The notes under the pieces were generated by a model. The model ran no database searches, was not told the origin of the DNA, and worked only from the letters and a program-made list of their open reading frames with translations. This document shows positions 43,617 through 56,703 of a DNA stretch of 64,000 nt, one piece after another; positions within the stretch are counted from its first letter, which is position 1; every line of letters starts with the position of its first letter. The stretch spans positions 1-64,000 of the forward strand of contig NCSJ02000185.1 of NCBI GenBank assembly GCA_002812745.2. The letters run 5' to 3'. Both the position numbers and the translations under genes were made by a program. The DNA comes from Scytalidium lignicola (lineage: Eukaryota; Ascomycota; Leotiomycetes).

Positions 43617-46039
43617 ATGGACCCTCGGTCTGATAATCTCTACTCTGCGGATGATGAGTCTGACGCGGAGTCCTTCAGTGAGGAGCTTAGTCCTTCAGAT
43701 GGATACTTCGAGCGAAGGCAGTTGCCTAATGAAACGATAATCTTCCCCCCACAACCATCTGATGAACCCAAGAGCAAATTGAAGGCGAATGAAGCATGGC
43801 AGGAGGCGCTTGACAATACAAAATATCTCCCAACCGATTCACGGTTGCTTGCGCGTCCTCTGGCCTCCTCAAGTACTACATATTCTCCATCTTCATCAGG
43901 CCAACCCTCGATTTCTGCCTCAATGGGACATCCAGCTCAGATATCACCATCGCCTCAACCTCGAGGATCTCATCGAACAAGTAGTAACATATTCTACCTC
44001 AATTCTGACCCTCCACCAGCATATACACCCCCTACCGCAACCAATTCTCCGGTTGATTTACCTACTCCAACTCAAGGGTCCGACTCCCAAACTTTAAACT
44101 CCAATCCACCCTCCCCTCGTCATATTGAGGAAGGATTACCACCTCACCGAGAGCCTGAAAGTATGGGTGCACCCGAGGAACAATCAGATGAAAGAACACC
44201 TCTTTGGAACGACACGGTTCCAAGCAATAGAATTAAGAACCGCACTCGTGTCATAATCCAAAGGCTCCTTTTCCTAGCTCTATTGGCAGTAATAATATCC
44301 GGGTTTATTAAGGCGATGTATAACCTGAGTAAACATGTGAGCATTAATATAAATTTCCCCTGTATTTGTTGATCATCTTTTGTTGGACTTATGTGACTAG
44401 ATAAACTGGGTCTTGGGAATTTCTTCATAGGTTCTTATTTCTAGCAGATCTGCTTCAATTTGTTCATTGATTTTTACTATTTACTAACTTGAACCCGCAG
44501 CTCAATCGGGGAAATCAAGAGATAGACGACCCGCCGATATCTGATATACCTAGCAATGGAGATGAGCATTACTGCCCACTGGCGTCAGGCATCAATGAAG
44601 AGAAGACTTTCTCCTTACCTTTGTTTCCAATGGAGAACACTTTGAAGATTATGCAAAAGACATATGACGATCACGGCTCCTCAGATTTGTATCATGTATC
44701 GACTCGAGGTGAAATTCGCGTACGAAGACTGCCTCCTAATTCACCGCATGGTAACAAGGCATTCATCACTACGTCCCTAAATATCAGTGACCCTGGCATT
44801 GTGGTTAAGCAGATTCTAGATGAAGAACACCATGCTTTGAGGATCGAAACACCGGTGTACGACAACGTGGGTAGGAATCATCGACCTTGTATTTCACTAG
44901 TTGTGACTGCTTGGTTACCAAAGGATACTGTCTTCTCAAACATCGAAATCATTGCTGTTCAGCTTGGATTGCGTGTGATGGATGATGCTAGGGTCAAAGT
45001 GACAAATGCTGCAGAATTTGCTTCCATATCGGGGGCTGTTCATTTTCCACGGCTCCATCAGTCGGCTCCGATCTCGCGACAGGACACAGATGCATCTTCT
45101 ACAGCATCTGAGTCGCCACAAATAGCGGCCGGATTGCAGACAGAGAGCAGCGATTCAGCGAAATACTCTATCGATTCACGACGTATTGTAGTCCAAACTG
45201 TTTCAGGCTCTATTACTGGAGGCTTTCCTCTCTACGATTACCTTGAACTTCAGACAACCTCTGGAAGTATCGATGTGACCATATCTCCTGAAGATATTTT
45301 ACCTACTGCTCCCGCTCCTGCAGAACTCTCTATTCAAACGATCTCTGGCAGCATTACGGTGACAAGCCCTATCTATAGCTCTTCATCAACTCTCTACGCC
45401 CGAGATTATCGCACACAGGTACATACCAACTCTGGTACAATAAGAGGATCTTACCTCTTCACTTCAGAGGGATCTTTCGTGACGACATCAGCTACAGTGG
45501 ATGTGGATGTGCTTCCAGTATTGCTGGCCACAGCTGAGAATCTCCATACCGACTCAGATTCTAGCAAAGACCATAGTCTCTTGTCAACTACCACAACGTC
45601 TGGAACCACAAAAGTCAATGTACTTGAACCCATCCTTTTACCTAACACTACTGTTTCCAGCAGGCGCCCCTCTCCACCACCCCCACAAGATCTGGACCGC
45701 TTCATCCCAATAGGTGACCGTGATCCTTACCGAGGTGTCAACCGGGTAGATACCGAAGCAGTTAAACGCCTGGCTCTTAGCTCTCTCCATTCTTCACACC
45801 ACTCTACCTCTGCACGCATTGACGTGCATTACCCTTCCTCCTGGGAGGGATTCATCAGTGCTCAGACAGTGAGTGGAAGTATTTCAGTGGGTGGCGAGGG
45901 AATTACGATTATTAAAAATAAGAGAGGGTACGTGTATAAGGAAGTGCTTGCGAAGAAGGGGCCGGTAAATGAAGGAGAAGGTAGTTACATTGAGTTGGGC
46001 ACCATATCTGGAAGCGTGAATGTTGTTGTACGCGACTAA
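43617..46039 (+). CDS. Membrane-anchored DUF4097-like beta-repeat protein
   Basis: Exons 43617-44336 and 44501-46039, joined in phase 0 with a TTACTAACTT branch point; 752 aa. Residues 1-210 are acidic, Ser/Pro-rich and cytosolic-looking. A basic stretch (RIKNRTR) precedes one hydrophobic helix, LLFLALLAVIISGFIKAM (~217-234), with no signal peptide, so a type II membrane protein is likely. The C-terminal ~500 residues repeat a T-x-SGSI/V pattern (VQTVSGSITGG, LQTTSGSIDV, IQTISGSITV, VHTNSGTIRG, AQTVSGSISV, LGTISGSVNV), as in DUF4097 right-handed beta-helix folds of adhesin-like proteins. Fungal homologues are uncharacterised. The repeat domain would face the lumen or the outside of the cell. 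Function unknown. Confidence 0.8.
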
Positions 46040-48158
46040 ACGGATGATGATGATGACGATGATGACCGGGCACGAGAAGTGTGGTGAGGTGTGGCATGCA
46101 TTCCCTTTTTATTTTATTTTATTGCAATGAATCTACGCTTGGCGTTGAGGAGTTTAGGGAGGGGAATTACACGAGGCGTGGACACGCGAGGCAATTTCTA
46201 CTATGGACGGTTCGATGTGAAATGATGGCAATTTAATTAATAATTGGATATTTGGCCTTTTAAATAATGGATTCGTCAGTATTGCGTATACTGAATTTAT
46301 TTTGTGTGCTTTGTCATGCTTTGATACTCCTGACTCAGATATGTGTTGCTGTTATTGTGGCATCTTATTTAAGGCCATCATTCCCGTCAACTGAACAACC
46401 AGGAAATAGAAGGGTTTGTCCTGCAAACTATTTTATCTATTTAGGATAATTAATTAATGATGCTTTTGTCGTGCAAAGCTCAGATTGAGGTAAGTGGTTG
46501 ATTGGCCAGCACTACTTAGTTGTGGTGTGTTGAAGTGCATGTTGTATGAATCTAGGAGTCTCACCGCTCTCATCAACCAAAAGCGCAACACTCACGACAA
46601 GCAAGCCTTCTAGAAGCCTTCTTATCACTCTAGAGTGGTTGATTAACAGAGAGCTCTAATTAAGCTCCATGGCGACCGGGTATTTAATACAGCACAGTAA
46701 CAAGAGGTAAAGAGTGGGGGTTGTCTGGAGGAGTACAGTGCATGAAGAGTTAGGGGCGAACGGGGGAGTCGGGGCAGGTCCTGTATTGCCCAGAAACACT
46801 GTAAGCGAGTTTGGTGCTTATGGGCTTGATGCGCCTGGAATAGCACCAAAATACGTTTTGGTCGATCGCACCTGATCTAGAGAGTATCTCTCCATCAGAT
46901 AAGATCTGGCAGCTGCTGGAGGGGTTGATTTAGGCTCATGGACGCCAGCAGGGCGACCAGGTTGATCGAGCAAATCCAGCAAATCTAAGCCTCTGGAGAT
47001 GGGAATTTACAGAATGGCATCCCCCCTTTCAGCAGTGCGAGTAGCCTGATTCCGACCCTTCATCGTACGATTTCCAGCGCTGGATGACGAAAGACAGCGG
47101 TCCAGTCGCTGTACCCCGGATTCCTGGCGCCTTAGGCGACGAGGGCGGTCCGCACTCTCGGATCTAGTGCGTCTGTTTTGGGGTTTGCTTGGTTGTCCAG
47201 TGCCGTTCCAGTGCAGTTCCAGTGCATCCTATCGCACACACCCACCCACCACACCGACACCCACACCCACCAGTCAGTGATATTCCCTTACCTCCGGCCC
47301 GAGATTTCGCTGTTGGAGAAGATGTCCGAGCCAAAATACCTCCGTCGAACTCGAGATGTCCGTGATCCTGCATGCGATACCGCCGTCTGGAGGTGCAAAA
47401 ATGCGAAGATTATTTTGCTTTGTGTTGGGGTATTTAATGCTTGAATGCCCGCCGTCTGGTGCGGTCGAGCATCTGCGCAAAGAGAGCATGTTGCCGTGCT
47501 GTGAGCACTTTATTTAGGTAGGTATTGTTGGCATGTGTGTTACTTGCATGAGGGTGGATTACTGTACTATTTCTCACCTTCTTTCTTCACTTCAGCGGCC
47601 CGACAGCTCGCCGACAGCGGAAGTCAGGGTCTTTCCCCAATAAAGCAGCTTCCTTCGCACTTGTGAGGGGTGTTATTCAGCAACGCATTCTAGACCGACT
47701 TAGGCCTATCAGACTTTGAAAGCAACTTTTTTTTGCTCACTGCGCTAACGTATAAGAAAAAAAGGGCTTGCGTAAACGTCTGCCACACTCCCCCCCGTCC
47801 ACCAAATTTCCCGCTTGCGCTCATCGCTCTTCGCTCTAACTATCCCTGCAACCCAGGTTGCGGAAGTTGACAATTCGCTTGGCAGGATTTCCGCCTCAAC
47901 ATCGGAGACCAGACAGCTTCCAGGTCTGCATCATCGTTTTTTTGGACCTCGCCTGCCCTCCTCATACGGGTTTTATCGCCAACCTCCACCTCATCACTTA
48001 ATCCTCACGGCCGTATCACGCCTACGGCATCGGCGACCCTTCGATCTTGGGTCCTGATCTGGTCGACTTATCGCCCTTTTATCCGATATTTGGACGTAGC
48101 CGGCATCCTGGCTTTGCAGTCGAAGACATACGGCGGCGGATCGGTGGCAGTGGCCCAA
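46040..48158. other. Intergenic, long upstream region of MRS3/4
   Basis: It opens with a GAT-rich microsatellite right after the stop (46045-46063). A 60-codon frame at 46267 with a hydrophobic core is too short and isolated to call. From ~47050 GC rises and repeated CCAGTGC/CACACCCACC strings appear (47195-47275). A T8 and A-rich tract precede the GC-rich leader (47770-48158). No gene is supported. Confidence 0.45.
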
Positions 48159-49574
48159 ATGGCCCAGCCAGACCCAGAGCCGGTGGAAGATTTCGAGTAC
48201 GTGGCCTAGCAAGACGCGAGCTGTTTTGAATCTCAATTGATCCCTCTATCTAAAAAATACTGACATCCCTCGTCTCCAGGTACGAAGGATTACCGCCAAA
48301 TTTTTCTTTGCTCCAGAATATGACAGCCGGCGCCTTCGCTGGCATTGCTGTAAGCTCCCGCCCTTCATGACCACTAATGACAGCTATAGAAGATTGAACA
48401 ACTGACATTTCCCCCTACAGGAGCATACTGTCATGTACCCCATCGATGCAATCAAGGTAAACAGGTTGAATCACTCCACAACGGACAAGGACAGTTATTG
48501 ACGGCTCTGTAGACCCGAATGCAGATAATTAATCCCACACCTTCAGCCGTCTACAGTGGCATAATACATGGTGGTTACCGAATAGCTATAGGGGAGGGAA
48601 CCCTCAGTTTATGGCGAGGCATGTCGAGTGTAGTGGTTGGGGCAGGTTGGTATTTCGGTTCATTGGTATAGGCGAACCGAGGTTGACTGAAAATGTTAAT
48701 ATAGGCCCAGCACACGCCGTCTACTTTGCGACATATGAAGCAGTGAAGCATTTAATGGGAGGAAACCAGGCAGGCATTCATCATCCACTTGCTGCGGGTA
48801 TGTACCGGGGATTTCTCGCTCGCTGGCGAAGGCAGGTGCTAATTATGTGGTAGTCACCAGCGGAGCTTGTGCCACTATTGCAAGTGATGCTTTAATGAAC
48901 CCTTTCGATGGTATGTAAATCTTTTTTTNATATTTTGATTTTTGATTTGTTTAGCATTCAAGCACATGGATAAATTTCTCTAACGCCATCAAGTTATAAA
49001 ACAACGTATGCAAATACAGAATTCCAGCAAAATGTACAAATCGATGTTCGATTGCGCGAGATACGTCCACAGCACCGAGGGACTGTCCGCATTCTACGTC
49101 TCCTATCCAACCACACTGTCTATGACAGTTCCATTCACGGCATTACAGTTTCTCGCATATGAATCGATCTCAACGGCTATGAATCCAAAGAAGATGTATG
49201 ATCCACTGACCCATTGCACTGCAGGCGCTGTCGCAGGAGGATTTGCCGCAGCTCTTACTACGCCAATGGATGTGGTAAAAACAATGTTACAGACGAGAGG
49301 CACGGCGTCGGATCACGAATTACGGAATGTAAATGGATTTATGCATGGTTGCAGGTTGCTGCATCGAAGAGAAGGGTTTTCTGGGTTTTTTAAGGGAGTG
49401 CGGCCACGTGTTGTAACGACGATGCCGAGCACGGCCATCTGCTGGTCAGCATATGAGGCATGCAAGTAAGTTTTCCCCCATTTTTTTTAAAAAAGGGTTT
49501 AACCTTTGAAATTATGAATTAAGCTGACATTTACTAGGGCCTATTTTATTAAACATAATAATGCACTCGCCTGA
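48159..49574 (+). CDS. MRS3/MRS4: Mitochondrial iron carrier Mrs3/Mrs4 (mitoferrin)
   Basis: Eight exons: 48159-48196, 48280-48349, 48421-48456, 48513-48645, 48705-48797, 48854-48910, 48994-49465, 49538-49574; all phases close to 311 aa (yeast Mrs3, 314). Three mitochondrial-carrier repeats are visible, with signature motifs MYPIDAIKTRMQ, MNPFDVIKQRMQ and TTPMDVVKTMLQTRG. AGAFAGIAEH opens repeat 1 and STAICWSAYEACK lies near the end. The protein is a six-helix inner-membrane transporter that brings ferrous iron into the matrix for heme and Fe-S synthesis. The N at 48929 lies in intron 6. Seven introns in 1.4 kb is intron-dense for this window. Mrs3 versus Mrs4 cannot be told apart. Confidence 0.92.
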
Positions 49575-50566
49575 ATCAAAAATACCAATTCATATGTGTA
49601 GGCGCACAGCAGGAAGATGAATGGTCGATCAAAAAGGGCTCAACGCCCACATGGTTCTAATTTTTCGATTCGATATTTGTCCATCACTAGACTGGTTCGA
49701 CATTTATAAGAGCTTTGTGTTTCCAGCTTCGGAAACTGGCAGGAGCACGACATCAAAGATACCTTGAGATATCTATGTCCGTTGATTACGTTCCGTTGAT
49801 TACGTTTAAAAGCAATTGTCGCATCTTTCTTGCGCGGGGGGCAAAAAAAAANTTACCGATTGTATATAAATTACCCCTGGGATATCAGGTCTTGGTTCAG
49901 CGAGCTCTTCGCGTTACGAGAGGGCTGGGTTTCTATGGCGTTCGTATAGCGTTGTGGCGAAGGTTTTCATGACCTTTAGACCTACTAGGCTGTGTACTTA
50001 TAGGAAGAGATGGGCTGCAGAGTGACGGAACTCCTCTGCCTAAAAAGCCATATATTTACTCATTGCTCATGGTGTAATCTTTTGAAATTTGCTGTGCATT
50101 TAGAATTGGTTGAAGCACGTTTAGAACTTCTACGGCTTGCTTTCCATAGTCTAGTTTGTGCTCAGTCACCAGCCACTGTCGCTGTTGATCATCCGAGAGC
50201 TAACCTAAAAGCATACACAGCCAGCCCGCCCTAGATTTGCGTAGTTCCTACCTCCTACGATTCTTCATTTCCAGTTGAACTTTATTACTTCCTAACTATC
50301 GCATTATGCAACATCAGAAAGCTTAATTCAACGGCCGTGATTAACACTCGCAAGGATTTACGGCGTTATTGACTGGGGTTGGTAACACTGCCCCTCAACC
50401 GTTACCCTCTGCACTCGCTACGTCAGAAGTCTCGTTAAAAGCAGTGAACCTTATCAACTGGAGCACACGACCAGGAACTTGGAACGAGTACATATTTGAT
50501 GGAAGCTACCTCTTTTCTATTGCTAAACTATATCTATGAACTGGCAAGCACATCTTATGCTTGGTC
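49575..50566. other. Intergenic between MRS3/4 and the AAA ATPase gene
   Basis: No supported gene. A 13 bp local duplication (TCCGTTGATTACG, repeated at ~49778-49803) and an N in an A run at 49852 are the only structures noticed. The last 250 bp would contain the promoter of the AAA gene. Confidence 0.4.
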
Positions 50567-53254
50567 ATGATGCGAAACAAGACGTCATCGTCGTTGCAGA
50601 AGACGTACGATGAATGCTACTTGATTTGCTCCACTGCAGTCTACTTCGAAGGACAGGAAAGTGACATTGGACCCCTTTCTTGAGATATGGGACTACTTCC
50701 GAATCATTACTAACTCTCATGTTGCGTATAGGGTAATGAAGCGGAAGCATTACGATCATGGCGCGCAGCTCTCGACCAGATATACTACCACAACGCATAT
50801 AGGGTACCGCAAGGGTACATACCGAAAACTGAGACTGAAAAGNCTCTGAAGGATAGCCTGCGAGATATGGAAATGCAATGCAAGGAAAGGGTGGACCTGC
50901 TTGAGGCCTTGAAACTATCACGGCAAGAGAAGAACGCTGCTGAAGGAGGTGAAGGGTCAAGCAGCAAGCTACACAAAGGGTCATCAAAGACTCCACGGCA
51001 ATCAGCCGAAGGGGAACGTGTTGAAAAAGGATATATTGGTAATGGCACAATACCTGCCGTCAGCTACCCAGACCTCTCCAAACCCTTCCCACTTTTACCA
51101 CCTCGGCCTTCTTTTTCTTCTAGGACTAGCTCCGAACGAGCGGTTATAGGCACGGGTTCAAGCTCTTCTACTCCGCAGCAATCTTCTTCGAGCTTAGCAC
51201 CACCGATGAAGAAGACTTCCAGAAGTCCAAGTCCGGAAAAGGGGAGGACGATGCTTACTACCCTAAGGGATAAGAAGTTGAAACGGCCAAGCGCGAAGTC
51301 TTCACGTGCATCAGGGCAAAAAAATCAAGAGGCACCGGTACCAAGTAAGGCCGCCACGCTGGCATGGCAGTCGATCTCTAGCAGGACTAGTCTGGACAAA
51401 CCGGGAAGAAGTTTAGATCCCGACGCTGATCAAAGCAGGCCGGAGTCGCGAAGGAGGCATAGCGGAAGCGGCCATCACAAATCCCAACGAAGTCCATCTC
51501 ATCAGGTACGATATGATAGCAAAACAAGAACTCTGGTCGACGTCTCTCCGAACGCAATAAGCCCCTTAGATGGCCCGAGTGGAAGCGCCAATGTCCACCT
51601 TGCCAATGGAAGTTCTAATAGTTATCCATTCCCCCCTACTGATCCTGGACAGCCTGGTGCCGTTGCAGGATCATCGCTCACCCCCACAGCNGATACAAGA
51701 CTTGATTGATCTAGACCCAAGGCCCTCATCACCTGCGGCTGCAAACTTACCACGATTGAAAAAGACGCCTTCTCCAGTCACATCTAGTTCTAAAACACCA
51801 AATTTTGGCACTGCTGGATATCCCACCTATCTAAATGAATACCCTGAGACAAGTGCTAGGAAGGCGGCGTTAGTCAATTTTAAAAGATCGTCAGATACGA
51901 GTAATTTGGCAGGGGAAAGTTCTAACTCAACTGGGAAATTATTAAGAAAGCCTGTTGCAAATAGCTCATCACCCCGACATCATGATAGACGCCAAGTAAG
52001 TGATAATACGAGGCGGGCAGAAAAGAGAGAAGAACAGCACCTAGGAGACGACGACACATCGTCACAGAGCCTGGATGAGAATATGCGTGAGTTGTCAAGA
52101 CCTAGAAGGAAGCTCAAGGAGAAAGAAAAGGAGGCACCGATACTAGTCGAGCCAACGACACCAACATCCGATGATTCTAATGCTACAGAAGAGGAACCAG
52201 TGAAGACTGCTTGGGAACGGAGAATAACCTATCTCATGAAACATTTGCCTAAGGGAGTTGACGAGACAGCGGCTAAGCAGATTTTTAATGAGATTGTCGT
52301 CCAGGGAGACGAAGTCCACTGGGAAGACGTAGCCGGATTAGAGATTGCCAAGACAGCACTCAAAGAAACAGTTGTTTATCCTTTTCTTCGACCAGATCTG
52401 TTCATGGGTCTTCGAGAGCCTGCACGGGGAATGCTCCTTTTCGGACCACCAGGAACTGGGAAAACAATGTTGGCAAGAGCTGTAGCCACTGAATCAAAGT
52501 CAACTTTCTTCTCCATTTCTGCCAGTAGTCTAACTAGCAAATATCTAGGCGAGTCAGAAAAGCTGGTTAGAGCATTGTTTTTATTAGCAAAAACTTTGGC
52601 ACCTAGCATCATCTTTGTTGATGAAATTGACTCGCTCCTCTCCACACGATCTGGCTCTGGCGAACATGAGGCTACTAGACGCATCAAAACAGAATTTCTA
52701 ATCCAATGGAGTGATCTTCAACGAGCAGCAGCTGGACGAGAGCAGAGTGAGAAGGAGAAGGAGAAGGGCGATGCCAGTCGCGTGCTTGTTCTTGCCGCGA
52801 CTAATCTTCCTTGGGCAATTGACGAAGCCGCCAGACGTCGATTCGTACGGAGACAGTACATCCCGTTGCCAGAGGATGAGACTAGAGCGGTGCAATTACG
52901 GACATTGTTGAGCCACCAGAAACACAGCCTTAACGAGGAAGATATTCAACGGCTGGTGAGGTTGACTGATGGTATTTACATTCCTTTTTTTCCAATATAT
53001 TTTCTAATCTCCATTTACTGATCCTCAAACTAGGCTTTTCAGGCTCTGATATTACCGCCCTTGCTAAAGATGCTGCTATGGGTCCTTTAAGAGCACTCGG
53101 TGAAGCACTTCTTCATATGTCCATGGATGAGATTCGACCTATTAAATTTGAGGACTTTGAGGCTAGTTTGGTCAATATTAGACCTAGTGTTAGTAGGCAA
53201 GGTCTTAAGGAGTACGAGGATTGGGCAAAGGAGTTTGGAGAACGCGGTGGTTAG
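50567..53254 (+). CDS. SAP1: MIT-domain AAA ATPase of the Sap1/Yta6 group
   Basis: Exons ~50567-50660, ~50710-52971, 53034-53254. The N-terminal MIT-like domain runs [19 protein letters not shown] | [20 protein letters not shown], then [13 protein letters not shown] long Ser/Pro-rich linker follows. The AAA domain has [16 protein letters not shown], Walker A GPPGTGKT (52445-52468), Walker B IIFVDEID, sensor AATNLP and the arginine-finger region AARRRF. The C-terminus ([19 protein letters not shown], helical tail) is meiotic-clade AAA, close to spastin/fidgetin-like and Vps4. Two irregularities exist. The N at 51691 must be dropped to keep frame ([11 protein letters not shown]), and exon 1 joins exon 2 one base out of phase. 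Both are probably consensus errors. Confidence 0.85.
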
Positions 53255-53632
53255 TTAAATGTTTGGAGTTTCTTTTGACTTTTGTTTGTGGTATTGTGCA
53301 ATGAGATGTTCTGTACATGGGATTCTGCATCAACTGGCTACTGGAATAGGCGTGGCATGGGTTTGATTGGGACAAGGTGGTTTGGACGGGTCGATAAGCA
53401 ACAACACAATGAGCTAGGAATGGGTATAAAATCCATAATAGTATATGAGTGTGAGTGAATAATACATGTATATACTGTACAAGTGCTACCCCCCAATCAT
53501 CTATACATAGCAACCTTAATATGATACAATGTAATCCCGAATCCAAATCAGAACCAATTCCAGACGCCAACAATGCTACATGATTGATTCACTCATCTCT
53601 GTACCCGCTCAGTCTACGTTCCGTATACCATA
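53255..53632. other. Convergent 3' flanks of SAP1 and MRPS17
   Basis: A 378 bp convergent spacer without coding frames, AT-rich around 53430-53530. Both transcripts probably end here. Confidence 0.5.
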
Positions 53633-54169
53633 TTACGCTTTGTTAGGCCCCTCTTCAGCAATGTCACCGTCAACTTCCCCTTCTACCCCTAACATCTGAG
53701 CCAGTCTTCTCTCATCTTTCCTCCTCTTCTTCTCTTCTCTCTCAGCAACCCTCTCTTCTTCTGTCGGCACTGGCGGCCGCGCCTCAATCGGTTCTCCAAA
53801 TGGCGCGATGATAGACTCCACGACATGATGCACATTCTTACTAACACGCCACCCCGGTGCAATAGAAACAATATCCCCCTCACGCAAGGAAGACCGTGGG
53901 TCATGGACAAGGAGGTGTTTAGCGCCATTGAAATGCTGAAATATGAAAAGCGGTTAACACTTAATGCCAGCATTTTTATTTAATTTTCGCGAATGGGCAG
54001 ACGGATAGCTACCAACCTTTCGGACATGCTTGTTCCATTTTTGCTCTCCTATCCTTACTTTCACCGTCTTGTGCATCAAACCTGCTGATACTACGACTGC
54101 ATTGATATTTCGGGTTGGTTTGGCCGCTCTGGTAAGTGTTGAAGCTAGTTTCGGGAGTTTGGTCGCCAT
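53633..54169 (-). CDS. MRPS17: Mitochondrial small-subunit ribosomal protein uS17m
   Basis: Two exons on the minus strand (54169-54017 and 53935-53633), 151 aa; intron 81 bp with a TTCAG acceptor. The start ATG at 54169 is preferred over an upstream in-frame TTG. The N-terminal presequence is basic (KLASTLTRAAKPTR). The uS17 core reads VVVSAGLMHKTVKVRIGEQK, continues with a HVRK stretch and resumes after the splice with HFNGAKHLLVHDPRSSLREG and DIVSIAPGWRVSKNV. The C-terminal extension is charged and coiled (ERVAEREEKKRRKDERR), as in fungal mitoribosomal versions. It binds 15S rRNA in the mitochondrial 37S subunit. Divergent from COG6 with 312 bp between the start codons. Confidence 0.9.
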
Positions 54170-54481
54170 ATTTTTCAATACGTAGTTTTAGGGAGGCGAT
54201 GGCGCGTAGAGACTAATGATGCTGTATGGGCCTCCTCGATTGACCAATGTCTAAATTGTAATACGGCCTAGAGAGGATAAATGGGGCCTAATATTAGTGA
54301 CGGCTTCGAAATGTGTCGATGGGATATTGAATTGAGAGGAATTTAGCCGGATGAATGTTTTTCCCTCCGATGGTGTTCGTTCGACCACACACAAGTGAGG
54401 GATGAGTTCCAGATTCGGAAATTAGAGAAAGCTGTTCTTTTGATTTACCAGGATTTTCCCCTGGAAAAAACGAATAAGAGA
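54170..54481. promoter_or_regulatory. Shared divergent promoter of MRPS17 and COG6
   Basis: The 312 bp between two ATGs pointing apart must contain both promoters and both leaders. There is no clear TATA box. Upstream of COG6 the reading frame is open to 54395 but offers no ATG, so the COG6 start is kept at 54482. Confidence 0.55.
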
Positions 54482-56703
54482 ATGACGAGTGATTATTTGC
54501 TGACTAGGAAGAACTCGTCATTGAGTGATGGATTGACCTCACCCACCACTCCGACGACCCCTTTCGCACCGCGTAATAATCCCGTTGCCGCCAAGGTCAC
54601 GAGTGTGCTCTCCTCCTCTTATACAGACTCTGATATTAGAGATGCTTTGACTCTTTTAGATCAGCGTGGTCTAGAAAATAATGCTGAAACACGACGAAAG
54701 CTAAGATTGGATGTGCAGAAGGAAGTCATTGAGAGCAATGGGGCTATCATTCGGGAATTTGGCCATGTTGCTGAGGTAAGTCATATTTATACAAATGAGA
54801 TGAAGCAGACGTTTTATATTTGGCCTTTGTTTCCTCCTTTTTCTTCTTTTAGGATCTAATGAAGATACATGAGATATATAGAATAGCTGACGGTTTTCTG
54901 TAGCAACTCAAGCGTATTGGCAGTACTATTGCTAGCTTGAATCAAGGTTGCGAGGAGATGAAACGCCATATATTAGCAGCCCACCAAGAAACTGCTCCTG
55001 TTCTTGAAGAAGCATCAGAACTTCTCAAACAGAGGGACTCGGTAGAGGCGAAACAACAGTTACTAAATGCTTTCAATGCTCACTTCATTATGTCAGAGGA
55101 TGATATTGCAACGCTTACATCTACGGCTGAACCAGTTAATGATCGCTTCTTTACTCTTCTTTCTCGAGCCAAAAAGATCCAGACTGACTGTGAAATACTT
55201 CTTGGCACTGAGAATCAAAGATTGGGCCTCGAGATCATGGAGCAAAGCTCCAAAAATCTCAATGGTGCCTTCCAAAAACTTTACAGATGGATCCAACGGG
55301 AATTTAAATCTCTGAATTTGGAGAATCCTCAGATCAGCTCAGCAATTCGGAGAGCTTTGCGTGTTCTTGCGGAACGGCCATCGCTATTTCAGAACTGTCT
55401 TGACTTTTTTGCAGAAGCTCGAGAAAACATTCTTTCTGACTCATTCTACACTGCATTAACCGGAACTTCGAGTAGTGGTGAAGAAGATGCCTCAGTGAAA
55501 CCAATTGAACTAGTTGCACATGATCCTCTTCGATATGTCGGAGATATGTTAGCATGGACACACTCTGCAACCGTTAGTGAGAGGGAAGCTCTTGAAGTCC
55601 TCTTCATTTCAGAGGGCGACGAAATAGCCAAGCAAATCCAGGCTGGACGAGAAAATGAGCCTTGGAACCGAATAGCTGAAGATCAAGACGATAATAGTGA
55701 TTTTGATGGTCTTAAAGCTCTCAATGACTTAGTGGATCAAGACATCACTGGCGTGGTAAAAGATCTTCGCCAGCGAATCGGACAAGTTATCCAAAGTCAG
55801 GAAGAGACTATAATGGCTTACAAGATTGCGAACCTTCTCAGCTTTTATCGAATAACATTTTCTAAACTCCTTGGAGATGACTCTGTACTGTTGGAATCTC
55901 TCCTGAACCTCGAAGAGTCCGCGATGCGGCAGTTCCGAGCTCTCATGCAGGATCACATTATGAGTCTACAAGGAGATGTCCAAACCGTACCGCCAAATCT
56001 TGCCCCGCCAGATTTTCTCCTAGAGGGGATGAAGCAACTAACGGCAATTATGAAAACATATGAGACATCTTTTTCATCTGCAAGGAGCCGAGAAGCTGAC
56101 TTTGAACCTATCCTGATAGAGGCTTATTACCCTTTTATGAAGGGTGGTGAGGATATTGCGAACCTTTTGGAAGGGCAATCCAAATCTGTGTTTATTATCA
56201 ATTACAACTTAGCAGCAATGAACACCTTGGCGCCATTTGAGTTCACTAAAGGACGAATTTCCCACATCCAACAATTAATTGGTCAACACACGACTGAGCT
56301 CGTTGAATATCAATATTCATACTTCCGAAATAACTCCGGATTGCAACCGTTATTACAAGCATTAGCTCCTCTGTCAGATACTAAGGAGGATCTCAGCTCT
56401 ATCCGAACTTTGAGTACTTTCCAACCGGAAGTGTTGATCCAGGCAAGCCAGACACTCGATGACTTCCTTCCATCGGCATTGATGGATGCGATGGAAAATC
56501 TCAAGTATCTACAGAATACGAAACTAGCACGGGAAATCACTGAAAAGGCAGCTGAGAAATTCTGTGATGACTTCGAAGAAGTGGAGGAGAAGCTTATTGC
56601 AGCAGATGAGTTACTAGATGATGAGGATGAGGATGAGGAGACTCAGCCTCTACGGGCATTATTTCCTCGGACGAGTGGTGAAATCAGGGTCTTGCTTACT
56701 TAG
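54482..56703 (+). CDS. COG6: Conserved oligomeric Golgi complex subunit 6
   Basis: Exons 54482-54775 and 54904-56703, joined in phase 0; 697 aa. The N-terminus after a Thr/Pro-rich leader (SPTTPTTPF) has [20 protein letters not shown] and then [20 protein letters not shown], the family signature. The helix around the splice site ([24 protein letters not shown]) is the coiled coil that joins the lobe-B assembly. The remainder is helical, with [19 protein letters not shown] and [18 protein letters not shown] typical of COG6. An acidic segment (DDEDEDEE) lies near the C-terminus. COG is a peripheral Golgi tether for retrograde vesicles needed for glycosylation-enzyme recycling. Length fits fungal COG6. 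Confidence 0.94.

Noticed and set aside
46267..46449. 60-codon hydrophobic ORF after the DUF4097-like gene
   Set aside because: Short, isolated, no homology recognised. AT-rich 3' flank can give such frames by chance.
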